From: Neisseriaceae bacterium
Lineage (GTDB): Bacteria > Pseudomonadota > Gammaproteobacteria > Burkholderiales > Chromobacteriaceae
Direction of reading: 5' to 3'
DNA length: 64,000 nt
Assembly (NCBI GenBank): GCA_027489245.1
Contig: JAIYAC010000015.1
Coordinates: forward strand, 16,597 to 80,596
This document shows positions 7,806 through 17,803 of the stretch, piece after piece (positions within the stretch are counted from its first letter, which is position 1; the number at the start of each line of letters is the position of its first letter). Under the pieces are notes generated by a model. The model saw nothing but the letters and a program-made list of their open reading frames with translations. It was not told the DNA's origin and searched no databases. The position numbers and the translations under genes are program-made.

Positions 7806-8927
7806 CTAGTTGGCCGCAGGAAAGCGCACCTGGCCGTCGTGCGTCACCAGGGTGGCCGCCAGCAGGTCGTCTTCCAGATTAAGGGTGAAGCCTTCCTTGC
7901 TGAGCATCAGCGACAGGAAGGTGAGCAGGTTTTTGGCGTACAGGCTGGAGGCATCGGCTGCCAGCTGGCCCGGCAGGTTGTACAGGCCCACCACGGTCAC
8001 GCCGTTGTCGGTGCGGTGCACCTCGCCCGGTACGGTCAGCTCACAGTTGCCACCGGCTTCAGCGGCAATGTCGATAATCACGCTACCCGGTTTCATGGCG
8101 GCCACGATCTCGCGGCTGATCAGCGTCGGCGCCTTCTTGCCCGGAATCAGCGCCGTGGTGATGATGATGTCGGCCTGGCGCGCGTGCTTGGCCACCAGCT
8201 CGGCCTGACGACGCTTGTAGTCGTCCGACATTTCCTTGGCGTACACACCGTCGTTGGCCTTCTTCTCTTCCTCGCTCATCGGTACTTCGATGAACTTGCC
8301 GCCCAGGCTTTCCACCTGCTCTTTGGTGGATGGGCGCACGTCAGTGGCCTCCACCACGGCCCCCAAACGCTTGGCAGTAGCAATCGCCTGCAAACCGGCC
8401 ACACCCACCCCCATGATCAACACACGGGCCGGTTTCACGGTACCGGCAGCGGTCATCAGCATGGGCATGAAGCGCGGGTAGTAATGCGTGGCCAGCAGCA
8501 CGGCACGGTAGCCGGCAATGTTGTTCTGGCTGGACAGCACGTCCATGCTCTGCGCCCGCGTGGTACGCGGCAACAGCTCCATGGCAAAGGCCGACACCTT
8601 GCGCGCAGCCAGCTGCGGGAAGGTGGTGTTCTGGAACGGGGCCAGTTGGCCAATCAGCACAGCGCCTTCTTTCAGCTCGGCAATGGCATCTTCCGGCAGC
8701 GGGCGCACGGTGAGCACAATGTCGCCCTGCGCCAGCACCGCAGCGCGCGATGCGGCCAACGTGGCACCGGCTTCGGCATACGCCGCGTCCGGTACGGCGG
8801 CCATATTGCCCGCCCCCGCCTCTACCACCACGGCATGACCCATGGCGACGAGCTTTTTAACCGTTTCCGGTGTCGCGGCCACGCGGCTTTCACCTGCCAG
8901 CCTTTCGGCTGGAATAGCGATTTGCAT
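7806..8927 (-). CDS. pntAA: NAD(P) transhydrogenase subunit alpha part 1
   Basis: Start at 8927 ([17 protein letters not shown]) is supported by AGGAAG upstream and by the conserved N-terminus; the longer frame to 9080 is not believable. The 373-residue protein is domain I, the soluble NAD(H)-binding part: AlaDH/PNT N-terminal fold, then the Rossmann segment [20 protein letters not shown] and the RQAxxxV-like loop region. It faces the cytoplasm and passes hydride to domain III of PntB. First gene of the pntAA-pntAB-pntB operon, preceded by a long non-coding stretch that must hold its promoter. Confidence 0.95.
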   Translation of the reverse strand: MQIAIPAERLAGESRVAATPETVKKLVAMGHAVVVEAGAGNMAAVPDAAYAEAGATLAASRAAVLAQGDIVLTVRPLPEDAIAELKEGAVLIGQLAPFQNTTFPQLAARKVSAFAMELLPRTTRAQSMDVLSSQNNIAGYRAVLLATHYYPRFMPMLMTAAGTVKPARVLIMGVGVAGLQAIATAKRLGAVVEATDVRPSTKEQVESLGGKFIEVPMSEEEKKANDGVYAKEMSDDYKRRQAELVAKHARQADIIITTALIPGKKAPTLISREIVAAMKPGSVIIDIAAEAGGNCELTVPGEVHRTDNGVTVVGLYNLPGQLAADASSLYAKNLLTFLSLMLSKEGFTLNLEDDLLAATLVTHDGQVRFPAAN

Positions 8928-9480
8928 GGTCTTCCTTTCTGCAAATGGATGAATGACAAATAAAAAATCTAAAGATAGCGAACGCCCGTGCGAGGCCTGA
9001 TTTCGAACGAGCGTTTGAATTATTACTACATCACGACTTTTGATTTGGCGCAATGCTTTTACAAAAAAGCGACATGCCAAACGGTAGCAAGCTCTGCCAG
9101 CAGGGCAACACAGCTGCCCTGAATACTGTCCAACAAGCCATTAATCAAATGATTTCAAAACAGTTTTTCCAAAAATTTACATAGCTACCGGCAAGCTGTC
9201 GTGTTTTCTGTACGTTGTGGTGCTGCGACATGCGGCCAGCTGTGGCGGAACGCCCACGCCCATAACAGCCAGCAGCATCATGCCGCAAGGATATTGCAAT
9301 GCAACATCAGCATTACAGTAGACCTTTTTGTCTAACACTTTGTAAAGAAGGGTTTACGCTTAAGGGGTAATCCCTGTGACAAATGCCGCTAAATGCTTAC
9401 CGTAGCAAGCAATTTCTGCAGAATGACGACAATTATGTAACGCACCCCGTTACGCCTTTTTCATGAAATGGAGCGAAAGC
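8928..9480. other. Non-coding divergent region pntAA / ugpQ
   Basis: About 550 bases without a believable gene. It is noticeably more AT-rich than the flanking genes (for example 8950-9070 and 9120-9190), which fits promoters for both divergent genes. I see no clear -35/-10 pair, riboswitch or tRNA. Confidence 0.5.
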
Positions 9481-10215
9481 ATGCATTGGCCATACCCACT
9501 AGGCTTTGCCCACCGGCTGGGGGGCGCACTGGCACCGGAAAACACGCTGGCGGGGCTGCTGCTGGCCCACAGGCTAGGCGTCAACGGGGTGGAGTGTGAT
9601 GTGCAGCTCAGCGCAGATGGCAAGGCGGTGATCGTGCACGACCACGCCCTGGAGCGCACCACCACCGGCAGTGGTGACGTGGCCGGGCAGACCATCGCCC
9701 AGCTGCAAACGCTGGACGCCGGCCGCTACCACCACCTGGCTTTTGCCGGTGAGCCGCTGCCCACGCTGGCGGCGCTGGCCGCCAAAAGCCGCAAGCTGGG
9801 CATGGCGGTCAACCTGGAGCTCAAACCCGCCCGCGAGGCCGCCGCTATGGCCCGCGTGTGCATAGCCGAAATCCAGGCGCTATGGCACGGCGCCGCGCTA
9901 CCGCCGCTGCTGTCATCGTTTGATAGCGCTGCGCTGGCCAGCGCACAGTTGGCCGCACCGCAGCTGCCACGCGCCCTGCTACTGGAAACCCTATCGGAAG
10001 ACAGCGTGGCGCAAGCCCGGGCGCTGGGCTGCTGTGCCCTGCACGTGCATTACCGCGCCCTGGACGAAGCCAGCGTGCAGGCCCTGCACCAAGCTGGCTT
10101 GGCGGTAATGGCCTGGACAGTAAACCAGCTGGAAGACATGCAAAGACTACGGCACTGGGGGGTAAACATGTTGTGCACCGACAGGCCAGACCGGCTGGAC
10201 CCCAGCTGGCTATAA
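9481..10215 (+). CDS. ugpQ: Glycerophosphodiester phosphodiesterase
   Basis: Start at 9481 (MHWPYPLGFAHRL) because ATGGAGCG gives a GGAG site nine bases upstream; the frame to 9463 would use the Met overlapping that site. The 244-residue protein has the GDPD TIM-barrel motifs: AHRLGG and ENTL for the first catalytic His and Glu-Asn, ECDVQLSADG and VIVHDHALERTT for the metal site and second His, and NLELK. It cleaves glycerophosphodiesters to glycerol 3-phosphate and an alcohol. There is no signal peptide, so cytoplasmic UgpQ type. Convergent with the two solute-binding genes. Confidence 0.92.
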   Translation: MHWPYPLGFAHRLGGALAPENTLAGLLLAHRLGVNGVECDVQLSADGKAVIVHDHALERTTTGSGDVAGQTIAQLQTLDAGRYHHLAFAGEPLPTLAALAAKSRKLGMAVNLELKPAREAAAMARVCIAEIQALWHGAALPPLLSSFDSAALASAQLAAPQLPRALLLETLSEDSVAQARALGCCALHVHYRALDEASVQALHQAGLAVMAWTVNQLEDMQRLRHWGVNMLCTDRPDRLDPSWL

Positions 10216-10222
10216 GCTGGCA

Positions 10223-11044
10223 TTACGGCCGCAAAGCTGCCGCGTCATAGCCGCAGCCGGGGGTACGCGAGCCGGGCATGGCCTGCTCGCAGCGAGGGGT
10301 GCGCGGCATCTGCCGGCCAGGATCCAGCTGGCCAATAGCCCGCATGCGGGTAATCGCCATGGCCACCTGGGCGCGGTACGGCCCCCAGGGCGATAGGCGG
10401 GATAGCGCAATAAAGCCACCGTAGGATTTGGCCTGCAACGGCATCTGGCGCACACGCTGCGCCAGCGACTCGGCAGCCAGCACGCTGCGCCCGTGCAGCA
10501 CAGGCGCAATCACCACATCCACCCGCCCTGCCACCAGTTTGCGCATGGACTCTGCCGTGTGCAGCGCCACGTCTTTCTGTAGCGTGCCATCCGCGTCGAA
10601 GCGGGCAAAATAGCGCCGGTCGTGCGTAACCCCCACGCGCAGGCCGGCCAGATCTTCGTAACGGGCAAGCGGGCGGTGGTCGGTACTGCGCATGAAAAAG
10701 GCAATGCGCGAATCCTCTTCCAGCCCCGGGGAGATAAAGTCGATATACGCCACCCGCTCCGGCGTGGCCGCCAAGCCCAGCGCCACATCGGCTTCACCCA
10801 GCTGCATCAGCTGCAGGCAGCGGCTGAGCGAGCACTGGATAAAACGCGGCGTGGCATCCAGCTGCGCGGCCAGCTGACGCAATATGCGGGCATAGGGGCC
10901 CTGGGCCTCACCGCTGGCATCGATGGTTTTCCAGGGGGGCATCACGCTAAAGGCGATATTCAGCACCACAGGCTGTGCCCCCCATGCCGGGGCGGCACAC
11001 GCTGCGGCCAACATCAGCGCCAGCAAACCACGGTGCAGGCTCAC
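10223..11044 (-). CDS. Periplasmic solute-binding protein, family 3 type
   Basis: 273 residues with a signal peptide (hydrophobic LLALMLAAACAAPAWG, cleavage before AQP). The fold of bacterial extracellular solute-binding proteins family 3 is seen: strand VLNIAFSVMPPW, the GEADVALGLAATPERVAYIDFISP segment and LAGLRVGVTHDRRYF. No permease or ATPase is adjacent, so it may feed a remote transporter or act as a sensor. The C-terminus is longer than usual and ends in a Cys/Gly/Arg-rich tail (RTPRCEQAMPGSRTPGCG). Overlaps the upstream paralogue by 4 bases. Confidence 0.8.
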   Translation of the reverse strand: MSLHRGLLALMLAAACAAPAWGAQPVVLNIAFSVMPPWKTIDASGEAQGPYARILRQLAAQLDATPRFIQCSLSRCLQLMQLGEADVALGLAATPERVAYIDFISPGLEEDSRIAFFMRSTDHRPLARYEDLAGLRVGVTHDRRYFARFDADGTLQKDVALHTAESMRKLVAGRVDVVIAPVLHGRSVLAAESLAQRVRQMPLQAKSYGGFIALSRLSPWGPYRAQVAMAITRMRAIGQLDPGRQMPRTPRCEQAMPGSRTPGCGYDAAALRP

Positions 11045-11823
11045 GGCTGTGGCCTTATCGCCATGTCGGCATCGGCCTTGGCCAGCAGGCGGCGAATGGT
11101 GCCATCTTTCACCATGCCGGCCAGCTGCCGCGACAGCACGCCCGAAAGCTGCTGTGCCACCACAGAGTGGCGCGAAATGGCAATGCGCCTGGGCTCGCCA
11201 AACTCGAACGATACCTGCGCCTGGCGATACAGCCCGCGATAGCGCGACTCGCGCAGCTCGCCCTGCGCCTGCAAGCCATTGATCAGCAACACGTCAAAAC
11301 GCTTGGCCAATAGCTTGCGCAGCGCCAGGTCAATGGTGGGCGCCGCATCGCGGCGTATGCGGCTATCGGCGTCAAACTGCGGGAAATAATGCACGCCCTC
11401 CACCACCCCCACCCGCAGCGGCAGCAAATCCTCATAGCGCTGCAGCACACGCGCATCGTTACTGCGCTGCAGTACAACGGTGCGGCTGCTGGGGGCAAAC
11501 GGCGGGTCGATAAACTGCAAGTAGGCATCGCGGTCGGGGCCACCTTTCACGCCGATGGTGATATCGGCACTACCGGTTTCCATCATGGCCAGTACGCGCT
11601 TGAGCGGCACCTGTTCGATTTCCAGCACCAGCTGGCTGCGCCGTGCCAGCTCGCGAATGATGTCCACGTAGGCCCCGGCCGGGCGGCCGTTGGCATCCCG
11701 CACTTTGTAGGGCTCTGCCGTGTTAAAGGCAAAGACCAGCCGCTGGGCATGGGCCTGGGCTGCCAGACAGGCCACCAGCCACAGTGGCATGCCCAGACAC
11801 AGCATCAGGCGTCGCAGCCGCAT
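11041..11823 (-). CDS. Periplasmic solute-binding protein, family 3 type
   Basis: Start at 11823 gives a regular signal peptide (MRLRRLMLCLGMPLWLVACL, cleavage near AHA|QR); the ten extra residues of the longer frame lack support. 260 residues; LVFAFNTAEPYKVRDANGRPAGAYVDIIREL and GSADITIGVKGGPDRDAYLQF are the family 3 landmarks. It is a diverged tandem paralogue of the downstream gene, translationally coupled by a 4-base overlap. Ligand unknown; no transporter partners in the window. Confidence 0.8.
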   Translation of the reverse strand: MRLRRLMLCLGMPLWLVACLAAQAHAQRLVFAFNTAEPYKVRDANGRPAGAYVDIIRELARRSQLVLEIEQVPLKRVLAMMETGSADITIGVKGGPDRDAYLQFIDPPFAPSSRTVVLQRSNDARVLQRYEDLLPLRVGVVEGVHYFPQFDADSRIRRDAAPTIDLALRKLLAKRFDVLLINGLQAQGELRESRYRGLYRQAQVSFEFGEPRRIAISRHSVVAQQLSGVLSRQLAGMVKDGTIRRLLAKADADMAIRPQP

Positions 11824-12001
11824 GCTAGCGTGACCAATGCCGGTAACAGACACGGCAGGTGAGTGAGGGTTTTAGCATGACGTGCCAATAGCATGGTTTT
11901 AAAAATACGATATTAATTTTATACCATTACATTTTAGCAATAATTGCCATGCTGCCAATGCAGGTATCACGATCCCCCCGCCTGGCAGAGTGGGCCCCGT
12001 C

Positions 12002-13354
12002 TTACTTGCCAATGCAGAAACGGCTGAAGATCACACCCAGCAGGTCGTCCGGCGTGAACTTGCCGGTGATTTCCGACAGGCTGTTCTGCGCCATGCGCAG
12101 CTCTTCGGCAAAGATTTCCACCATCTGCCAGTCGGCCTCGGCCAGGCCCAGGTGATCGGCGGCACGGGCGATGGCGTCCAGGTGGCGTTCGCGCGCCAGG
12201 AACACGCCTTCGCTGTCGCCACTGTAGCCGATCATTTCCAGCAGCAGCGCACGCAGGTCGTCCACGCCGGCATGGGTACGCGCCGACAGGTGCACCACCG
12301 GGTGGCCGTCTTGCTCGCTGCGGCCAACTTGGCCGCCAGACAGGTCGACCTTGTTGAATACGTGCACGCGCGGCAAGCGCGGTGGCAGCTTGGCCAGAAT
12401 GGCGTGTACCTCGGGTACCAGGCCATCGCGGCTATCGGCCAGCACCAGTGCCACGTCGGCGCGTTCCACCGCCTGCCAGGTGCGCTCGATACCGATTTTC
12501 TCCACTACGTCGTTGGTATCGCGCAGGCCGGCGGTATCGATAATGTGCACCGGCACGCCGTCGATGACGATTTCCTCGCGCACGGTGTCGCGCGTGGTGC
12601 CGGCAATATCGGTCACGATGGCGATGTCGTCGCCAGCCAGCGCGTTCATCAGGCTGGATTTGCCTACGTTGGGCTGGCCGACCAGCACCACGTGCATGCC
12701 CTCGCGCAGTAGCGCGCCCTGCTTGGCGGTGGCCTGCACTTTTTGCAGTTGGCCGCGCAGGCGGCGCAGGCGCCCTACCGCGTCGGCTTTTTCCAGAAAG
12801 TCGATGTCTTCTTCGGGGAAGTCCAGCGTGGCTTCGACCAGCATGCGCAGGTTGATCAGCTCGTCCACCAGGGTGTGAATCTCGTGCGAGAACGCGCCTT
12901 TCAGCGACTTCAGTGCGCTCTTGGCTGCGCTTTCGCTGGCCGCGTCGATCAGGTCGGCCACGCTTTCGGCCTGTGCCAGGTCCAGCTTGTCGTTCAGGAA
13001 GGCGCGCTTGGTGAACTCGCCCGGCTCGGCCAGGCGAGCGCCCAGCTGCAGGCAGCGGCTTACCAGCATCTTCATCACCACCGGGCCACCGTGGCCCTGC
13101 AGCTCGATCACGTCTTCGCCGGTAAAGCTGTTGGGACCGGGGAAGTACAGCAGCAGGCCGTTGTCGATGGCGCTACCGTCCGCATCGTAAAAATCGGTGT
13201 AAGTGGCGTAGCGCGGCTTGGGCGTTTTGCCGCCGCTGATGGCCTGGGCAAAGGGCAGCAGGTCGCGGCCGGAGACGCGCACCACCCCCACGCCGCCGCG
13301 GCCGGGGGCGGTGGCAATGGCGCAGATGGTGCTGGGGGTGTAGCTGAGGCTCAT
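12002..13354 (-). CDS. mnmE: tRNA modification GTPase
   Basis: Start at 13354 ([18 protein letters not shown]) matches the family N-terminus. 450 residues, full length. N-terminal formyl-THF-binding domain, helical domain, and an inserted G domain with G1 [10 protein letters not shown]2 [10 protein letters not shown]3 DTAGLRDT and G4 NKVD, ending in the catalytic FCIGK tail whose Cys is needed for activity. With MnmG it makes the cmnm5U34 modification of tRNA wobble uridines. Its place downstream of yidC in the rpmH-rnpA-yidC-mnmE order is conserved in many bacteria. Confidence 0.97.
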   Translation of the reverse strand: MSLSYTPSTICAIATAPGRGGVGVVRVSGRDLLPFAQAISGGKTPKPRYATYTDFYDADGSAIDNGLLLYFPGPNSFTGEDVIELQGHGGPVVMKMLVSRCLQLGARLAEPGEFTKRAFLNDKLDLAQAESVADLIDAASESAAKSALKSLKGAFSHEIHTLVDELINLRMLVEATLDFPEEDIDFLEKADAVGRLRRLRGQLQKVQATAKQGALLREGMHVVLVGQPNVGKSSLMNALAGDDIAIVTDIAGTTRDTVREEIVIDGVPVHIIDTAGLRDTNDVVEKIGIERTWQAVERADVALVLADSRDGLVPEVHAILAKLPPRLPRVHVFNKVDLSGGQVGRSEQDGHPVVHLSARTHAGVDDLRALLLEMIGYSGDSEGVFLARERHLDAIARAADHLGLAEADWQMVEIFAEELRMAQNSLSEITGKFTPDDLLGVIFSRFCIGK

Positions 13355-13508
13355 GTGATTTCCTTGGGTTTGTCGCCACGACATCTACGAAAAAACACCA
13401 AAACGTATTGAAAACCAGACCGATGCCAGACGGGCAGTGGGTCTCTCTGGTGTGCTTTCGTGGGGTTCGTGGCCAATGGCATTGTAGACCGCTGGGCCGG
13501 CCGGGCAG

Positions 13509-13536
13509 CAAAAAGCCCGGCCAAAAGGCCGGGCTG
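13509..13536 (-). terminator. Rho-independent terminator after yidC
   Basis: Perfect 9-bp stem AGCCCGGCC (13514-13522) / GGCCGGGCT (13527-13535), loop AAAA, with T5 on the minus strand (13510-13514). Confidence 0.85.
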
Positions 13537-13550
13537 TGATTCTACCGTAC

Positions 13551-13564
13551 AAGGTTGGCCGCAG
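13551..13564 (+). repeat. 14-base repeated word AAGGTTGGCCGCAG
   Basis: Exact copy placed between the yidC stop (13566) and its terminator, the same position as the copy after pntB. Confidence 0.85.
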
Positions 13565-13565
13565 A

Positions 13566-15209
13566 TCAGGACTGCAGGGCTGCCTTGCGGGCTTTTTCGA
13601 TGCTTTGGTTCACGTACCACTGCTGCGCGATGGACAGCAGGTTGTTCACTACCCAGTACAGCACCAGGCCAGCCGGGAAGAAGAAGAACATCACCGAGAA
13701 GGCAATCGGCATGATCTTCATCATTTTGGCCTGCATCGGGTCGGCCGGCGGCGGGTTCAGGAAGGTCTGGGCAAACATGGTAATGGCCATGATCAGCGGC
13801 AGCGCGTAGAACGGGTCCGGGCGGGCCAGATCGTGGATGTACAGCCATTCCGCCTGGCGCAGCTCTACCGACGCCAGCAGCGCCCAGTACAGGCCGATGA
13901 ACACCGGAATCTGTACCAGCATGGGCAGGCAGCCGCCCAGCGGGTTCACTTTCTCGGTTTTGTACATTTCCATCACGGCTTGCTGGAACTTCATGCGGTC
14001 GTCGCCGTACTGCTGCTTCAGGTTTTCCAGACGCGGTGCCAGCACCTTCATCTTGGCCATGGAGCGGTAGGAGGCGGCGGTCAGCGGGTAGAACACGGCC
14101 TTCACGGTGAGGGTGAGCAGCACGATTGCCCAGCCCCAGTTGTTCACCAGTGCGTGCAGCTTGGTCAGCAGCCAGAACAGCGGCGAGGCAAAGATATGCA
14201 CCATGCCGTAGTCTTTGGCCAGGTCCAGGCCTTCGGCCACTTTGGTCACGGTGTTGTATTCCAGCGGGCCGGCGTACAGCGGCACGGTCAGCGAGGTGCT
14301 TTGGCCAGCAGCCACGGTCGGTACGGTGACCAGTGCGGCAGCCGAGTAGGCACCGTTTTTAGGCTCCAGCAGGAACTGGCAGCTTTGCGCATTGGCGCAG
14401 ACCGGCTTGCCTTCCAGCGGTTTCAGGATCCAGGCGCTACCAAAGTAGTGCTGCACCATGCCTACCCAGCCGTTGTCGGCGTTCTTGGCGTATTCAGCCT
14501 TGCCTTTGTCCAGGTCTTCAAACTTCACCTTCTGGAACTTGGCGTCGTGGGTATACACCGCCGGGCCGGTAAAGGTTTGTGCCATACGGCTTTCGCCTTC
14601 CGGGGTCTGGCCATCACGCAGCAGACGGAAGTAGGCGGTCGTGGACAGCGGGGTGGTACCACCGTTAACGATGTCGTAACGCACGTCGATCAGGTAGCTG
14701 CCCTTCTTGAAGGTGTACACCTTGCTGACCTGTACACCGTTGGCCGCAGGGGCGGTCAGCTTCACTTCTACCTTGTCGCCAGCCAGCTGGTACTCGGCCT
14801 TGTCGGCAGCAAACACGGTTTTGTGGGTAGGCAGGGCGGCGTTGCCGGCGGCGATCAGGCCGGTTTGTGCCACGTACAGGCGCTCACCTTTATCGGTGAA
14901 CAGCTCGAAGCGCTTGGAGGTATCTACCGCGCCATCGTGCTTCAGCAGCTGCAGGCTGCGCAGGTCGCCACCATTGGTGTCGATCTCGGCGCGCAGCACA
15001 TCGGTATTCACTACCACGCGCTGGCCTTTGGCCGGTTTGGCGGTATCGGCTAGCTGGGCTGCCGGTACATCGGAATGGGGGGCTGCGGTGGCGGCAGCTT
15101 GTTGCTGCACGGCAGGCTTGGCGGGCGGCTTCGGCGCAAAGTATTCCTGCCACAACAGCAGGATGCCGAAAGACAGCACGATAAAGATGATCAGTCGTTT
15201 GGAGTCCAT
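13566..15209 (-). CDS. yidC: Membrane protein insertase
   Basis: 547 residues, full length for the Gram-negative type. An N-terminal transmembrane anchor ([19 protein letters not shown]) is followed by the large periplasmic beta domain (about 80-340) and five C-terminal membrane helices carrying the conserved [17 protein letters not shown] region. It inserts inner-membrane proteins alone or with SecYEG. It follows yidD by 17 bases in the rpmH-rnpA-yidD-yidC cluster. Confidence 0.97.
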   Translation of the reverse strand: MDSKRLIIFIVLSFGILLLWQEYFAPKPPAKPAVQQQAAATAAPHSDVPAAQLADTAKPAKGQRVVVNTDVLRAEIDTNGGDLRSLQLLKHDGAVDTSKRFELFTDKGERLYVAQTGLIAAGNAALPTHKTVFAADKAEYQLAGDKVEVKLTAPAANGVQVSKVYTFKKGSYLIDVRYDIVNGGTTPLSTTAYFRLLRDGQTPEGESRMAQTFTGPAVYTHDAKFQKVKFEDLDKGKAEYAKNADNGWVGMVQHYFGSAWILKPLEGKPVCANAQSCQFLLEPKNGAYSAAALVTVPTVAAGQSTSLTVPLYAGPLEYNTVTKVAEGLDLAKDYGMVHIFASPLFWLLTKLHALVNNWGWAIVLLTLTVKAVFYPLTAASYRSMAKMKVLAPRLENLKQQYGDDRMKFQQAVMEMYKTEKVNPLGGCLPMLVQIPVFIGLYWALLASVELRQAEWLYIHDLARPDPFYALPLIMAITMFAQTFLNPPPADPMQAKMMKIMPIAFSVMFFFFPAGLVLYWVVNNLLSIAQQWYVNQSIEKARKAALQS

Positions 15210-15226
15210 CTCTCTTACCGGAAAGG

Positions 15227-15436
15227 TCAGGGAACCGGGTCATAACCGCTGCCGCCCCAAGGGTGGCAACGGCATATCCGTCGTGTCGCTAGCAGGCCGC
15301 CCTTGATGGCGCCGTGCTTTCTTAATGCCTCGATAGCGTAAGCCGAGCAGGTAGGCTGATACCGGCAGCGCGGCGGCAGCCAGGGGCTGATCGCCAGCTG
15401 GTAAAAACGCACCAGAAGTATCAAGAATTTCGACAT
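15227..15436 (-). CDS. yidD: Membrane protein insertion efficiency factor
   Basis: 69 residues with the YidD signature: an amphipathic N-terminus ([22 protein letters not shown]), three conserved Cys in the C-P/TCS-YA and RICRCHPW segments and the G-G-YDPVP ending. It helps YidC-dependent insertion at the inner membrane. The gene overlaps the end of rnpA by 16 bases, as in many proteobacteria. Confidence 0.95.
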   Translation of the reverse strand: MSKFLILLVRFYQLAISPWLPPRCRYQPTCSAYAIEALRKHGAIKGGLLATRRICRCHPWGGSGYDPVP

Positions 15437-15774
15437 CGGGCTAGTTTAGCAAAGAGCGCAGCCAAAGCTGTGATTGCTTCGTGGTATTCGTCGCGGTAAT
15501 ACGCCTGCCGGGAGCGGACAACAAAATCCATCGGCGGCAAGGCATGCTTGTTCAGGCGAAACCACTCGCGCACGGTGCGCTTGATGTAGTTACGGCGATT
15601 AGCACGCTTGGCCACCTTTTTGCCTACCACCAGGCCCAGGCGCGCATGCGTCAGGCCGTTGGGCCGGGCATACACCTGGAACAGGTTATTACTGCGCGCG
15701 TTCCGCAAATGAAAAACGGATGAGAACTCATCCGTTTTTAAAAGCCGGTGCGCACGGCGAAATGTGTTGTCCAA
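15421..15774 (-). CDS. rnpA: Ribonuclease P protein component
   Basis: The open frame extends upstream into rpmH, but a TTG codon at 15774, five bases after the rpmH stop, gives an N-terminus (M)[20 protein letters not shown] that fits the family; I place the start there (118 residues). The RNR signature is seen as [20 protein letters not shown]. The protein assists the RNase P RNA in removing 5' leaders of pre-tRNAs. Operon partner of rpmH. Confidence 0.93.
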   Translation of the reverse strand: MDNTFRRAHRLLKTDEFSSVFHLRNARSNNLFQVYARPNGLTHARLGLVVGKKVAKRANRRNYIKRTVREWFRLNKHALPPMDFVVRSRQAYYRDEYHEAITALAALFAKLARCRNS

Positions 15775-15778
15775 GCGA

Positions 15779-15913
15779 TTAAACGGCCAGACGCTTGCGA
15801 CCTTTAGCGCGACGGGCGGCCAGAACGGCACGACCACCACGGGTCTTGGAGCGAACGAGGAAGCCGTGAGTACGCTTGCGGCGGGTAGTAGAAGGCTGGT
15901 AAGTACGTTTCAT
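15779..15913 (-). CDS. rpmH: 50S ribosomal protein L34
   Basis: 44 residues, the usual length. [20 protein letters not shown] and the Arg/Lys-rich rest are diagnostic. A consensus promoter lies just upstream and rnpA follows after 5 bases, so L34 and RnpA are co-transcribed. Confidence 0.98.
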   Translation of the reverse strand: MKRTYQPSTTRRKRTHGFLVRSKTRGGRAVLAARRAKGRKRLAV

Positions 15914-15952
15914 GATGAAGTTTTCCTGTTTCGAAACGGAAATAAACGCGTG

Positions 15953-15981
15953 ATTACACAGATAAATCCATGTTTTGTCAA
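15953..15981 (-). promoter_or_regulatory. Sigma-70 promoter of rpmH-rnpA-yidD-yidC
   Basis: On the minus strand, -35 TTGACA (15976-15981) and -10 TGTAAT (15953-15958) are separated by exactly 17 bases, about 40 bases before the rpmH start. Six of six and five of six consensus matches. Confidence 0.8.
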
Positions 15982-16097
15982 CCTTTGCCACCCAGAAGCA
16001 CACCAACAGCCTGCGGGCAGCACGGTAAAGCACACATTATAGAGACACTATGCCCTACCCATGGTGGGCAAAGCGCTGTACAAATTTTTTGCAGCGC

Positions 16098-16106
16098 TGT
16101 GGATAA
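16098..16106 (+). promoter_or_regulatory. DnaA box
   Basis: TGTGGATAA is a perfect complement of the TTATCCACA DnaA box. It lies in the rpmH-dnaA intergenic region, where DnaA could autoregulate its gene. I find only one clear box here, so this need not be the replication origin. Confidence 0.7.
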
Positions 16107-16128
16107 CTTTGCGCAAAAGCCGTAGAAT
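16100..16128 (+). promoter_or_regulatory. Possible dnaA promoter overlapping the DnaA box
   Basis: TGGATA (-35, four of six) and TAGAAT (-10, five of six) spaced 17 bases. The -35 lies inside the DnaA box, so DnaA binding would occlude it. This is inference from spacing. Confidence 0.4.
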
Positions 16129-16304
16129 AGCCAGCTGAAAACCTGCCTGTTGCCGTGCCCAATAAAAGCGAATCCCCAGCACGGCTACCCTTTACAGGCA
16201 AGGCTAGCCAGCCCAACCCAACAATGACTGCCGGTGCCGCTTGCCGTCAGCCACTCCCGCCGCCCCCTGACCAGCTGTCCGTTTGCGGCGGGATTTTGTT
16301 TTTA

Positions 16305-17765
16305 ATGACTTTGATGACTGAACCGGAACACTTCTGGGCCACGTGCCTGACGCGTCTGGAGGAAGAACTTTCCTCGCAGCAATTCAATACCTGGATCCGC
16401 CCTCTGGCCGCCGAGCCGACCGAGGAGGCACTGGTATTGTACGCACCCAACCGTTTCATCCTGCAGTTCATCAAAGACCGCTTCCTGGCGCGTATTGAAG
16501 AGCTGGCCATCGAGCTGCTGGGCGAAACGCCGGTAGAGCTGCGCATTGGTGCGCCCGCCGGTGCCACCCCGGCCCCGGTGACGCCGCCCAAAGCCACCCC
16601 GCGTGGCCAGGGCAATGGCAGCACCGCTGCGGCCAACCCTGCCGCCAGCGACAGCAAAACCGACGCGCGCCCGGCCAGCAACCCCAGCGTAGCCGCCAGC
16701 CCCAAGCAAACCGCGCTGAAAGCCATTGGCGGTGGCCACGAAAGTACCCGCCTGAACCCGGCGTTTACCTTTGATACCCTGGTCACCGGTAAAGGCAACC
16801 AGCTGGCGCGCGCCGCTGCGCTGCAAATTGCCGAAAACCCGGGCGACCCGGCCTACAACCCGCTGTTTGTGTACGGTGGCGTGGGCCTGGGTAAGACTCA
16901 CTTGATACAAGCCATCGGCAACCACGTTTATCAGAAAAACCCGCAGGCCAAGATTCGTTACATCCACGCCGAACGCTACGTCGCCGACATCATGCGCGCC
17001 TACCAGCACAAGGCCTTTGACGAGTTCAAGCGCTACTACCACAGCCTAGACCTGCTGCTGATCGACGACATCCAGTTTTTTGCCGGCAAAAACCGCACGC
17101 AGGAAGAATTCTTCTACGCCTTTAACGCGCTGATCGAGGGCGGCAAGCAGGTGATCATGACCTGCGACAGCTACCCCAAGCAGATAGAAGGCATGGAAGA
17201 GCGCCTGATTTCGCGCTTTAGCTGGGGCCTGACCGTAGAGATCCAGCCGCCGGAGCTGGAAATGCGCGTGGCCATTCTGATGAAAAAGGCCGAAGCCGAT
17301 AACACCAAGCTGGACCACAACGTTGCCTTCTTCATTGCCCAGAACGTGCGCAGCAACGTGCGCGAGCTGGAAGGCGCACTGAAGCGCGTGGTGGCCTACG
17401 CCCGCTTTACCAGCCAGCCCATTACCATGGAGCTGGTCAAAGAAGCACTGAAAGACATCTTGGCCGCCGGCAACCGCCAGATCACCGTGGACGCCATCCA
17501 GAAAACGGTGGCCGAGTACTACAAGATCAAGCTGTCCGACATGCACAGCAAAAAGCGCAGCCGCGATATCGCCCGGCCGCGCCAGGTCGCCATGGCCCTG
17601 GCCAAAGAGCTGACCTCGCTGAGCCTGCCGAATATCGGCGACGCCTTTGGCGGCCGCGACCACACCACCGTGCTGCACGCCTGCAAAACCATTGCAGAAA
17701 TGCGCGGTAGTGACGCGGACATCGCCCACGATTACGATACGCTGCTATCCATGCTGCGTAACTGA
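16305..17765 (+). CDS. dnaA: Chromosomal replication initiator protein
   Basis: Start taken at 16305 (MTLMTEPEHFWATCLTRLEE); the second Met at 16314 is also possible and no strong ribosome site decides. About 486 residues. Domain I with FWATCLTRLEEELSSQQFNTWIRP, a low-complexity linker (about 90-140), domain III AAA+ with Walker A GGVGLGKTHL (near residue 190) and Walker B LLLIDDIQFF, and domain IV with the DNA-binding SRDIARPRQVAMALAKEL and GGRDHTTVLHA. It binds DnaA boxes and opens the origin. First gene of dnaA-dnaN-gyrB. Confidence 0.97.
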   Translation: MTLMTEPEHFWATCLTRLEEELSSQQFNTWIRPLAAEPTEEALVLYAPNRFILQFIKDRFLARIEELAIELLGETPVELRIGAPAGATPAPVTPPKATPRGQGNGSTAAANPAASDSKTDARPASNPSVAASPKQTALKAIGGGHESTRLNPAFTFDTLVTGKGNQLARAAALQIAENPGDPAYNPLFVYGGVGLGKTHLIQAIGNHVYQKNPQAKIRYIHAERYVADIMRAYQHKAFDEFKRYYHSLDLLLIDDIQFFAGKNRTQEEFFYAFNALIEGGKQVIMTCDSYPKQIEGMEERLISRFSWGLTVEIQPPELEMRVAILMKKAEADNTKLDHNVAFFIAQNVRSNVRELEGALKRVVAYARFTSQPITMELVKEALKDILAAGNRQITVDAIQKTVAEYYKIKLSDMHSKKRSRDIARPRQVAMALAKELTSLSLPNIGDAFGGRDHTTVLHACKTIAEMRGSDADIAHDYDTLLSMLRN

Positions 17766-17803
17766 ACCTTTTCATAACGACCTGTAACCCCGGGAGTCCG
17801 CAC

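Noticed and set aside
16098..16106. A replication origin at the rpmH-dnaA gap
   Set aside because: Only one clear DnaA box is present and no AT-rich unwinding element with repeats is seen; it may be a regulatory site.
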